Shown: positions 15,885-22,853 of the stretch, piece after piece | How positions within the stretch are numbered: the stretch's first letter is position 1 | How the letters are laid out: the number at the start of each line of letters is the position of its first letter | Source of the DNA: Mycobacterium sp. E2733 | Lineage (GTDB): Bacteria; Actinomycetota; Actinomycetes; Mycobacteriales; Mycobacteriaceae | Reading direction: 5' to 3' | DNA: 64,000 nt | Assembly (NCBI RefSeq): GCF_001667585.1 | Contig: NZ_LZJZ01000024.1 | Span: 20,286-84,285, forward strand | The notes under the pieces: generated by a model | What the model was told of the DNA's origin: nothing | The model's database searches: none | What the model saw: the letters and a program-made list of their open reading frames with translations, nothing else | Position numbers and translations under genes: made by a program

Positions 15885-18686
15885 ATGGCAAACCAAGACT
15901 GCGCTCCTCCCGTCCTGGCGCTGGTGCGCGGCCTCGTCGAAGAGGTTCACTCGCAGGCGGTGCCGCCCTCGGTGACGCTTGACAGCTCCTTCGACAACCT
16001 GGGCATCGGGAGCCTCGAACTGGCGGAATTGTTGCTACGCGTGCAGGACGAATTCGGGGTGGCGCTCCCGCCCCACACCTTGGCGAGGGCGGAGACACCG
16101 CGCGATTTGGTGGCCGCGCTCAACCCCGCCCTGGGTCGGGGTCACCCCGCCATGCGGGAGGACCGTGGCGTCGTTTCACTTCCGGCCACCGTGTCGCCAG
16201 CTCCGGCGCCCGAGTCGGCGCTGACCCTCAACGACGCCCTCAACTGGCATGTCGGTGCGACCCCGGGCCGCACCCACATCCGCATTCTCGACGACGCTGG
16301 TGACCCCCGGAACAGCGCCGACATGAGCTATGCGGACCTGCACCACGAGGCGGCCGCGGTGGCCGCCGGACTGATCGCGCACGACGTCGTGGCGGGTGAC
16401 GCTGTCGCCATCATGCTGCCGACCTGCCGTGCGTATTTCGTGACCTTCGCAGGCGTCATCCTCGCCGGCGCGGTGCCTGTCCCCGTCTACCCACCCGCGC
16501 GACCGTCCCAGCTGGCGGATCATCTGCGCCGCACCGCCGGCATCCTCGCCAATGCGCGCGCCACGATGCTCGTCACGGTGCCGGAGGCCGTCGCCCTGGG
16601 CCACCTGCTGCGCTCCAACGTCGAGAGCCTGCGCCATGTCGTCGTTCCCGAATCACTCACGCGCGCAGGCGAACACGCGCCACCGTCCCTTCCCCGGCCG
16701 CGGACCGAGGATCTGGCGCTGGTGCAGTACACCTCGGGCAGCACCGGGCAGCCCAAAGGGGTCGCCCTGACGCATCGCAACCTGCTCGCCAACATCCGGG
16801 CGATGGGTCGGGCCGCGGGGGCGACCGGGTCGGACACGTTCGTCAGTTGGCTGCCGCTGTATCACGACATGGGGTTGATCGGCGCATGGTTGGGCTGCAT
16901 GTACTTCGGTGTCCCGCTGGTGGTGATGAGCCCGCAGGCGTTCCTCATCCGCCCATCGCGATGGCTGTGGGCGATCCATGCCAACCGTGCCACCATGTCG
17001 GCCGGCCCGAACTTCGCCTATGAACTCTGCCTGTCGAAAATTCGCGACGAGGAGATCGAGGGGCTCGACCTCAGTTGCTGGCGGCTGGCCTATAACGGCG
17101 CCGAACCGGTGAGCGCCGCGACCATCGAACGTTTCGGTGATCGCTTCGCTCCGTATGGTTTTCGCCGGGAGGCGATGACGCCGGTTTATGGGCTGGCCGA
17201 GTCGTCGGTGGGGCTGGCGTTCCCCCCGTTGAACCGCGGACCGGTCATCGACCGAATTCGCCGAGACACCTTCGTAAGGTCGGGGCAGGCCGAGCCTGCC
17301 AAGCCCGGAGAGCGGGACCTTCGATTCGTCGCCTGCGGCCAACCCCTGCCCGGTCACGAAATCCGCATCGTCGACGCGGCCGGCAACGAGCTGGGTGACC
17401 GCCATGAGGGCCGCGTCGAGTTCCGCGGTCCCTCGGCGACCGCGGGCTATTTCAACAACCCGGCGGCGACGCGCGCTCTGTTTCACGACGCCTGGCTCGA
17501 CACGGGCGATCTCGGGTACACGGTTGAGGCCGAGCTGTACGTCACCGGCCGTATCAAAGACTTGATCATCCGGGCCGGGCGCAACCTGCACCCCGCGGAA
17601 CTGGAAGAGGCGGTTGGCAACATCCAGGGTGTCCGCAAGGGCTGTGTGGCGGTGTTCGCTTCGCCCGATCCCTCCGGTGGCCCCGAGCGACTCGTGGTCA
17701 TGGCCGAGGCCCGAGCGATCCGAGACGATGCGCGCGCCGCCCTACGCTCCGAAATCGCGGCCACTACAGTCGATTTGCTCGGGGTGGCGCCCGACGATGT
17801 GGTGCTGGCGCCACCTCGCACCGTCCTGAAGACGTCCAGCGGCAAGATCAGGCGGGCCGCCAGCCGGGCCCTCTACCAGGCCGGCAAGATCGGTGCACGA
17901 CCACGGGCGTTGTGGTGGGAACTGGCACGGCTTCGCATTCGCGGCGCGCTGCCTTCAATGCGCCGTGCTCGTCGTGCGGCGGGCGACGTGGCCTTCGCCG
18001 GCTACGCGTGGGCCGTGTACACCATCCTCGGGCTGTCGGTTGCCGCCTTGCTGCTGCTACTCCCGCGGGCGGATTGGCGGTGGCGCGTGGCCCGCGCCGC
18101 GGTCCGGTTGCTGGCTCGCCTCACGGGGACGGCGATCACCGTGCACGGCCTCGACCTTTTCCCCGCAGGCGCGTCGATCGCGGTGGCCAACCACCCCAGC
18201 TGGATCGACCCGCTGGCGCTGGCGTCGGAAATGCCGCAGCAGTTTCACTTCGTCGCCGCCGAAGTCCTTGAACATCAGGGCATCAACGGATTCGTGCTCA
18301 GGCGGCTGGGCCACCAGTTCGTGGAACGCCACGAACGTGAACACGGCGTGGCGGACACCGACCGGCTGGCCGATCTGGTGCGTGCCGGCCAGTCGCTCGT
18401 CATCTTTCCGGAAGGCCGACTGGCCCGCGCCCCCGGGTTGCGGCCTTTCCACATGGGCGCCTTCGTGGTGGCCGCCCGAACCGGCGTGGCCATCACCCCG
18501 TTGGGGATTCGCGGGACCCGGACCATACTGCGGCCGGAGCATCATTTCCCCCGACACGGATCGATCGATATCACGGTGGGTGAGCCGATCAGGCCCTCGG
18601 GCGACAGCTGGACCGCCGCAGTCGAATTGCAGCACGCGGTGCGGCACTCCGTCCTGGTGTTATCGGGGGAGTCGGACGTCGAATAG
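15885..18686 (+). CDS. Three-domain acyl carrier / acyl-AMP ligase / PlsC acyltransferase
   Basis: 933 residues. Residues 1-85 form an acyl carrier domain with candidate phosphopantetheine serine S43 in LGIGSLE (usual DSL replaced by GSL). Residues about 110-670 are an ANL adenylation domain of the fatty acyl-AMP ligase kind: QYTSGSTGQPKG, VYGLAESSVG, DTGDLGY, and KTSSGKIRR at its end. A hydrophobic segment (VYTILGLSVAALLLLLP) follows, then a PlsC domain with NHPSWIDP (H770) and FPEGR (844-848). The layout suggests that a fatty acid is activated as AMP ester, loaded on the N-terminal carrier and passed to a lysolipid acceptor at the membrane. Confidence 0.9.
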   Translation: MANQDCAPPVLALVRGLVEEVHSQAVPPSVTLDSSFDNLGIGSLELAELLLRVQDEFGVALPPHTLARAETPRDLVAALNPALGRGHPAMREDRGVVSLPATVSPAPAPESALTLNDALNWHVGATPGRTHIRILDDAGDPRNSADMSYADLHHEAAAVAAGLIAHDVVAGDAVAIMLPTCRAYFVTFAGVILAGAVPVPVYPPARPSQLADHLRRTAGILANARATMLVTVPEAVALGHLLRSNVESLRHVVVPESLTRAGEHAPPSLPRPRTEDLALVQYTSGSTGQPKGVALTHRNLLANIRAMGRAAGATGSDTFVSWLPLYHDMGLIGAWLGCMYFGVPLVVMSPQAFLIRPSRWLWAIHANRATMSAGPNFAYELCLSKIRDEEIEGLDLSCWRLAYNGAEPVSAATIERFGDRFAPYGFRREAMTPVYGLAESSVGLAFPPLNRGPVIDRIRRDTFVRSGQAEPAKPGERDLRFVACGQPLPGHEIRIVDAAGNELGDRHEGRVEFRGPSATAGYFNNPAATRALFHDAWLDTGDLGYTVEAELYVTGRIKDLIIRAGRNLHPAELEEAVGNIQGVRKGCVAVFASPDPSGGPERLVVMAEARAIRDDARAALRSEIAATTVDLLGVAPDDVVLAPPRTVLKTSSGKIRRAASRALYQAGKIGARPRALWWELARLRIRGALPSMRRARRAAGDVAFAGYAWAVYTILGLSVAALLLLLPRADWRWRVARAAVRLLARLTGTAITVHGLDLFPAGASIAVANHPSWIDPLALASEMPQQFHFVAAEVLEHQGINGFVLRRLGHQFVERHEREHGVADTDRLADLVRAGQSLVIFPEGRLARAPGLRPFHMGAFVVAARTGVAITPLGIRGTRTILRPEHHFPRHGSIDITVGEPIRPSGDSWTAAVELQHAVRHSVLVLSGESDVE

Positions 18687-18700
18687 GCTGCGGCAGCGAT

Positions 18701-18970
18701 CTATTCGTCGTGCTTGCTCACCGCCTGGCCGGCGCTGCGCACCACGTTGCGGAAGAATTCGATGCGGGCGGTGACCAGGTCGTCGGCCAGGTCCAGGGCG
18801 GCGTCGACGACGGTCTTGCGTCGCGACTGCTCGGGGAGCACGGGACTGATCTGGTCGACGAACTTGCGGACGGCCTCGATGGCGTGCTTGCGGCCCGATT
18901 CGACCGATTCCAGCACGTCGTCGGAGAGCTCGGCCCAACGCGGCTCGGTCTTGTGCGGTGCCTCGGTCAT
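18701..18970 (-). CDS. Small helical protein of unknown function
   Basis: 89 residues from ATG 18970 (MTEAPHKTEPRWAELSDDVL), preceded by TAGGAGTGAG. It is charged, without cysteines, and predicted amphipathic helical (ESGRKHAIEAVRKFVDQISPVL, DAALDLADDLVTARIEFFRNVVRSAG), recalling phasin-like or apolipoprotein-like helices, though no family was recognised. It is divergent from the alpha/beta hydrolase gene; DosR-like sites lie between. A lipid-droplet surface role would suit the neighbouring TAG synthase but is speculation. Confidence 0.75.
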   Translation of the reverse strand: MTEAPHKTEPRWAELSDDVLESVESGRKHAIEAVRKFVDQISPVLPEQSRRKTVVDAALDLADDLVTARIEFFRNVVRSAGQAVSKHDE

Positions 18971-19043
18971 GATCTCACTCCTAACAAGGGTTCCCGAGAT
19001 GCTTGTGACCGCTCCGAGGTTACGACTGGCCGGACGTCGGCGC

Positions 19044-19063
19044 GAGTGACAAAAGGCCCTTCG
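19044..19063. promoter_or_regulatory. DosR-like site, distal, between divergent genes
   Basis: Core GTGACAAAAGGCCC matches 11 of 14 DosR core positions. It lies 75-90 bases before the small gene at 18970 and about 120 before the hydrolase. A further weak half-site, GGACTTTCG, is at 19115-19123. Confidence 0.55.
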
Positions 19064-19131
19064 CCCCCGGTCATATGGCCCAGACCGGCCGCCTGCCCTC
19101 GGCTTGCCGGCCAAGGACTTTCGCGGCCCCG

Positions 19132-19151
19132 ACCGGGCCGTAAGTCCCTAA
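19132..19151. promoter_or_regulatory. DosR box before the alpha/beta hydrolase gene
   Basis: On the minus strand TTAGGGACTTACGGCCCGGT, matching 15 of 20 consensus positions. It ends 33 bases before ATG 19185, the same spacing as the DUF1876 box to its gene. Confidence 0.75.
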
Positions 19152-19184
19152 CCCGCCGATTTCGGCGCCTGCTAATTTGCCACC

Positions 19185-20438
19185 ATGGCGGTACCCACCA
19201 ACAACGGCGCCTCTCGACGCCCAGGCGCTTTGCCATTGAGCCCACCCGCGGGTGTCGGCCTGGGCAGTGCCGTCAAACCGTTCACGAGCACCGGTCGATA
19301 CCTCGCCGAGTCGTGGCGCGAATATCTCGGCCAAGCGCCCGACGAGCTTCCGATCGCGCGACCCACGCTCGCCCTGGCCGCCCAGGCGTTCCGCGACGAA
19401 GTCGTCCTGTTGGGCCTGAAGGCACGGCGCCCGGTCAGCCGCCCCGAGGAGTTCGAACGCATCACGAGCGAGGTGACGGCGGGACTGAAGTTCTACGGTA
19501 AGCGGGGATGGCTGACCAATCCAAAAAGATTCTTCGGCACTCCGCCGCCACTTTCGGACGTCGTGGTGCGAAAGGTCCAAGCGGGCCGGCGGTCCTACTA
19601 TCGCATCTTCTTCGACAGCGGATACCTGCCCCGGCCGGGTGAACCCGGCGCGCAGCGCTGGACGGGCTACACCGCCAACGATCGCGAGTACGCCCTGTTG
19701 CTGCGCCATCCGCAACCACGCCCGTGGCTGGTGTGCGTGCACGGAACCGAAATGGGCCGGGCCGCCCTGGATCTCGCCTTGTTCCGGGCCTGGCGGTTAC
19801 ACGAAGATCTCGGGTTGAACGTCGTCATGCCGGTCCTACCGATGCACGGCCCCCGCTCCCGGGGCCTGCCGAAGGGCGCGGTGTTTCCGGGAGAGGACAT
19901 CCTCGACGATGTGCACGCGACTGCGCAGGCGGTGTGGGACATCCGTCGGCTCTTGTCCTGGATACGCCGGGAAGAGCCGGAATCGCAGATCGGGTTGAAC
20001 GGTCTGTCGCTGGGCGGCTACATCACCGCGTTGGTCGCCAGCCTCGAAACCGGGCTCACCTGTGCGATTCTGGGTGTCCCGGTCGCAGACCTGGTCGGGC
20101 TGCTGAGTCGGCACTCCGGGCTCGGCCCCGACGACCCGCGCCGTCAGACGTTCGAAGCCGCCGAGCCCATCGGGCGGATGACGTCGCCCCTGTCGCTCCC
20201 TCCGCTCGTGCCGATGCCGGGTCGCTTCATCTACGCCGGCGTCGCCGATCAGGTGGTGCATCCGCGCGAGCAGGTGGTCCGCCTCTGGGAACACTGGGGG
20301 AAGCCCGAAATCGTCTGGTACCGCGGCGGACATACCGGCTTCTTCCGCGCGCGACCCGTACAGCGGTTCCTCGAGGCGGCGTTGCAGCAGTCAGGTCTTC
20401 TGGACGGGGCGGTGCCCAGGCGCGACCGCCCCGCTTAG
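19185..20438 (+). CDS. Alpha/beta hydrolase family protein
   Basis: 417 residues. A nucleophile elbow GLSLGG places the catalytic serine at S275; VCVHGTEMGRA is the oxyanion-hole strand, and GVADQVVHP and GGHTGFF are likely to hold the acid and histidine. The N-terminal 150 residues are a helical lid-like extension. It probably acts as a lipase or esterase on storage lipid or a related ester. The TAG synthase gene begins 15 bases after its stop, so the two form an operon under a DosR box. Confidence 0.82.
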   Translation: MAVPTNNGASRRPGALPLSPPAGVGLGSAVKPFTSTGRYLAESWREYLGQAPDELPIARPTLALAAQAFRDEVVLLGLKARRPVSRPEEFERITSEVTAGLKFYGKRGWLTNPKRFFGTPPPLSDVVVRKVQAGRRSYYRIFFDSGYLPRPGEPGAQRWTGYTANDREYALLLRHPQPRPWLVCVHGTEMGRAALDLALFRAWRLHEDLGLNVVMPVLPMHGPRSRGLPKGAVFPGEDILDDVHATAQAVWDIRRLLSWIRREEPESQIGLNGLSLGGYITALVASLETGLTCAILGVPVADLVGLLSRHSGLGPDDPRRQTFEAAEPIGRMTSPLSLPPLVPMPGRFIYAGVADQVVHPREQVVRLWEHWGKPEIVWYRGGHTGFFRARPVQRFLEAALQQSGLLDGAVPRRDRPA

Positions 20439-20453
20439 TAGCGGAGGTGGAGG

Positions 20454-21851
20454 ATGAATCCGTTGGATCCGCTGGACGCGGCGATGATGACCGCGGAGTG
20501 GGTTTCCAACCCGATGCACGTCGGCGCCGTGCTGATCCTGTCGCCACCCGACGACGCCGGGCCCCATTACGTCGACGAGCTGCATCGGACGACGCTCGGC
20601 CGGAACGACCCGATCGACCCGAGGCTGCGCAGGTATCCGCATCGCGGTGTGGAGACCGGTGGCATGTGGGTCTGGCGGCACATGGATCCCGTTGATGTCA
20701 GCCGACATTGCGAACGTCGCACGGTGTCCGGCGACGGGTTCTGGCGGCTGATCGGCGAGCTGGACGCCCTGCGCCTCGACTGGAGCCGGCCGATGTGGAC
20801 GTCGTATCTGATCGACGGCCTGGACGGGGGCCGCTTTGCCTTCTACATCAAGGTGCATCACAGCGTGACCGACGGGGTGGCCGGGTTTCAGATGATCACC
20901 GACGCGCTCAGCAGTGATCCCGCCCGCCGGTCGATGCCGCCGTTTTACGCCGATTGCCGTCCTGAGCCCTCGCCGCCGGCTTCGGCCGGGTTGGTGTCTC
21001 GACTGGTCGCGCCCCTGCGGTCGCTGACCGGTGCGGCGGCGTCGAGTGTGGGTCTGATCGGGCGGGTGGCCACCGGCGAGGTCGCAACGGTGCTCGATGC
21101 CCTGGTCGGGCACACCACGGTGCTGCCCCTGGGGGCCCCATACACCCGGTTCAACGGCCGGGTGGGCCCCGAGCGCGCCGTTGCCGCGAGCAGCTGTGCG
21201 AAAGATCGCATCCAAGCCGTGCGGCAGGCGGCCGGAGTTACTGGCAACGACGTGCTCACCGCGGTGGCGGCCGGCGTTGTGCGGCGCTGGCTGAGCGACC
21301 GCGGAGAACTGCCCAACCTCCCGCTGGTGGCCGCGTGCCCCATCACGGTGCGCGACCCCGAGCACGAGACGCGAAATGACCAGCACGGCAACAGGTTCGG
21401 ACTGTGGATGTGTCCGCTGGCCACCGATCTGGAGGACCCGTTAGCCAGGCTGAATGCGATCCATCGGTCCATGTCGGAGGGAAAGCACTGGGTGGCCAAA
21501 CGGGGAGCGGCGGCGTCACTGCTGACGAATGCCGGCAGCATCGCCGCGACGGCAATCGGCCCGCTGCTGCCGTTCACGCCGAAAATCCGTACCGGATACA
21601 ACCTGCCCATTTCGCACGTCCGCGGCCCGGTGGGCGAAATGTATTGGAACGGCGCCCGAATCGAGGAGATGTATCCGGTGTCGACGGTTTACGACGGTCA
21701 CGCACTCAACATCACGACGTGCGCGTACGCCGACCGGATCGGGTTCGGCTATGCGGCCGGCCGCGACGTGGTGCCCGATATCGAGACATTCATACCGTCG
21801 ACCGAGGAGTGCCTGGCCGAGCTCGAAGCGGCAGTAGGCATTGCCAGTTGA
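20454..21851 (+). CDS. Triacylglycerol synthase, WS/DGAT family
   Basis: 465 residues. N-terminal PLDPLDAAMMTAEW and the active-site HHSVTDG (H135, H136, D140) define the wax ester synthase/diacylglycerol acyltransferase family; PISHVRGP and the closing NITTCAYADRIGFGYAAGRD are also typical. It esterifies diacylglycerol or an alcohol with acyl-CoA, making storage lipid. Tgs1 (Rv3130c), a family member, is DosR-induced. A GGAGGTGGAGG ribosome site precedes ATG 20454. Confidence 0.93.
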   Translation: MNPLDPLDAAMMTAEWVSNPMHVGAVLILSPPDDAGPHYVDELHRTTLGRNDPIDPRLRRYPHRGVETGGMWVWRHMDPVDVSRHCERRTVSGDGFWRLIGELDALRLDWSRPMWTSYLIDGLDGGRFAFYIKVHHSVTDGVAGFQMITDALSSDPARRSMPPFYADCRPEPSPPASAGLVSRLVAPLRSLTGAAASSVGLIGRVATGEVATVLDALVGHTTVLPLGAPYTRFNGRVGPERAVAASSCAKDRIQAVRQAAGVTGNDVLTAVAAGVVRRWLSDRGELPNLPLVAACPITVRDPEHETRNDQHGNRFGLWMCPLATDLEDPLARLNAIHRSMSEGKHWVAKRGAAASLLTNAGSIAATAIGPLLPFTPKIRTGYNLPISHVRGPVGEMYWNGARIEEMYPVSTVYDGHALNITTCAYADRIGFGYAAGRDVVPDIETFIPSTEECLAELEAAVGIAS

Positions 21852-21855
21852 GTCC

Positions 21856-21873
21856 CGGCGCCGCGAGGCGCCG
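21856..21873. terminator. Hairpin between convergent genes
   Basis: CGGCGCC / GGCGCCG, a 7-bp perfect stem with GCGA loop, immediately downstream of the TAG synthase stop and before the convergent small gene. A second small stem, GAGGC / GCCTC, follows. Confidence 0.5.
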
Positions 21874-21878
21874 AGGCG

Positions 21879-22118
21879 TCAGCCTCGCGCCCGCTGCGAG
21901 GCCCGGCCCACGTGGGCCATGATGCGTTCCAAGACGGTGTTGGACAGGTCGCCGTCGTCGGCAACGCGCGACAGGCCGCGGCGCCGCAGGAACGTGTCGA
22001 GGCGGCGATCGGGAGACCAGTCGGCATAGATCGGGCCCAGATATCGCGATTGCAGGAATTCCGAAGCCAGGGCGTCCACGTCAGAGTCGGTCAACGACAA
22101 CGTTGGAATACCGCCCAT
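21879..22118 (-). CDS. Small unknown protein next to hspX
   Basis: 79 residues from ATG 22118 (MGGIPTLSLTDSDVDALASEFLQSRYLG), chosen because GAAGGAG lies 10 bases upstream; ATG 22127 is too close to it. No cysteines, membrane segments or recognised family. The central part DWSPDRRLDTFLRRRGLSRVADDGDLSNTVLERIMAHVG looks helical. A DosR-like site lies about 90 bases upstream, and the neighbours on both sides are dormancy genes. Confidence 0.7.
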   Translation of the reverse strand: MGGIPTLSLTDSDVDALASEFLQSRYLGPIYADWSPDRRLDTFLRRRGLSRVADDGDLSNTVLERIMAHVGRASQRARG

Positions 22119-22207
22119 AGCCGCCATGCTCCTTCGTTCAGCCGCAACCGCACCAGCCAAGTTACGTCAGACGTCGCCATTATTTCGTCACGCGCAGATT
22201 GCGGATA

Positions 22208-22221
22208 GGGTCCAAAGTCAT
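22208..22221. promoter_or_regulatory. DosR-like site before the small gene at 22118
   Basis: On the minus strand ATGACTTTGGACCC, 10 of 14 DosR core positions, located 90 bases before the start codon. Confidence 0.4.
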
Positions 22222-22253
22222 CACCGAGCCGGCGCGCACAGCGGCGACGGTGG

Positions 22254-22271
22254 CCGGGCGACAGCGCCCGG
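22254..22271. terminator. Hairpin after hspX
   Basis: CCGGGCG / CGCCCGG, 7-bp stem with a 4-base loop, 18 bases downstream of the hspX stop on the minus strand; a further CCGGC / GCCGG stem lies between. Confidence 0.45.
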
Positions 22272-22288
22272 GCCCCGGCTTCAGCCGG

Positions 22289-22720
22289 CTATTTCGCCGC
22301 CACTTTTACGTGCTTTTCCTCGGATGCGGGCTGTGAGACCGGCACGGAGACCGTCAGGATGCCCTTGTCATAGGTGGCCTTGATCTCGTCTTCGTTGGCA
22401 TTCGACGGCAGTGACACGGTGCGGACAAACGAGCCGTAGGAGAACTCCGACCGGCCGTCGAACTCCTTCTTCTCGCTGCGCTCGGCCTTGATGGTGAGCT
22501 GACCGTCGCGGACGGTGATATCGACGTCCTTGGCCGGGTCGATGCCGGGAATCTCGGCGCGCAGCTCGTAGCGGCCGTCGACCATCTCGTCTTCCAGACG
22601 CATGAGGCGGGTGTCGAACATCGGGCGGATTCCGGCGAACGACGGGAACGCCGAGAAGAAATCCGCGAATTCGGGGAACAGCATGTGCGGCTTCTGCGTC
22701 GCGGGCAGGCTGGTCGTCAT
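22289..22720 (-). CDS. hspX: Alpha-crystallin small heat-shock protein HspX
   Basis: 143 residues, very like M. tuberculosis HspX/Acr from memory: LFPEF.. near the N-terminus, AFPSFAGIRP, FDTRLMRLEDEM, the alpha-crystallin domain with KDVDITVRDGQLTIKAERSE, and the GILTVSVPV (I/VxI/V-like) C-terminal motif. It is an ATP-independent holdase, abundant in hypoxic dormancy and classically DosR-controlled. A DosR box 68 bases upstream is shared with divergent nrdZ. Confidence 0.95.
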   Translation of the reverse strand: MTTSLPATQKPHMLFPEFADFFSAFPSFAGIRPMFDTRLMRLEDEMVDGRYELRAEIPGIDPAKDVDITVRDGQLTIKAERSEKKEFDGRSEFSYGSFVRTVSLPSNANEDEIKATYDKGILTVSVPVSQPASEEKHVKVAAK

Positions 22721-22788
22721 TGTCTTCTCCAGGTGTCATTTACTTGAAATGGACGTCTTCGATCCGACCACGCGAGCCGATGCCGCGG

Positions 22789-22808
22789 TAGGGGCGGAAG
22801 TCCTTATC
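22789..22808. promoter_or_regulatory. DosR box shared by hspX and nrdZ
   Basis: On the minus strand GATAAGGACTTCCGCCCCTA. It is 68 bases before hspX and 45 before nrdZ, in their divergent promoter. A weaker second site (CGACTTTTGGGTG) follows near 22823-22835 on the plus strand. Confidence 0.75.
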
Positions 22809-22853
22809 TCGTTTTGGACGACGACTTTTGGGTGTGACGGGGATACTCGAACG

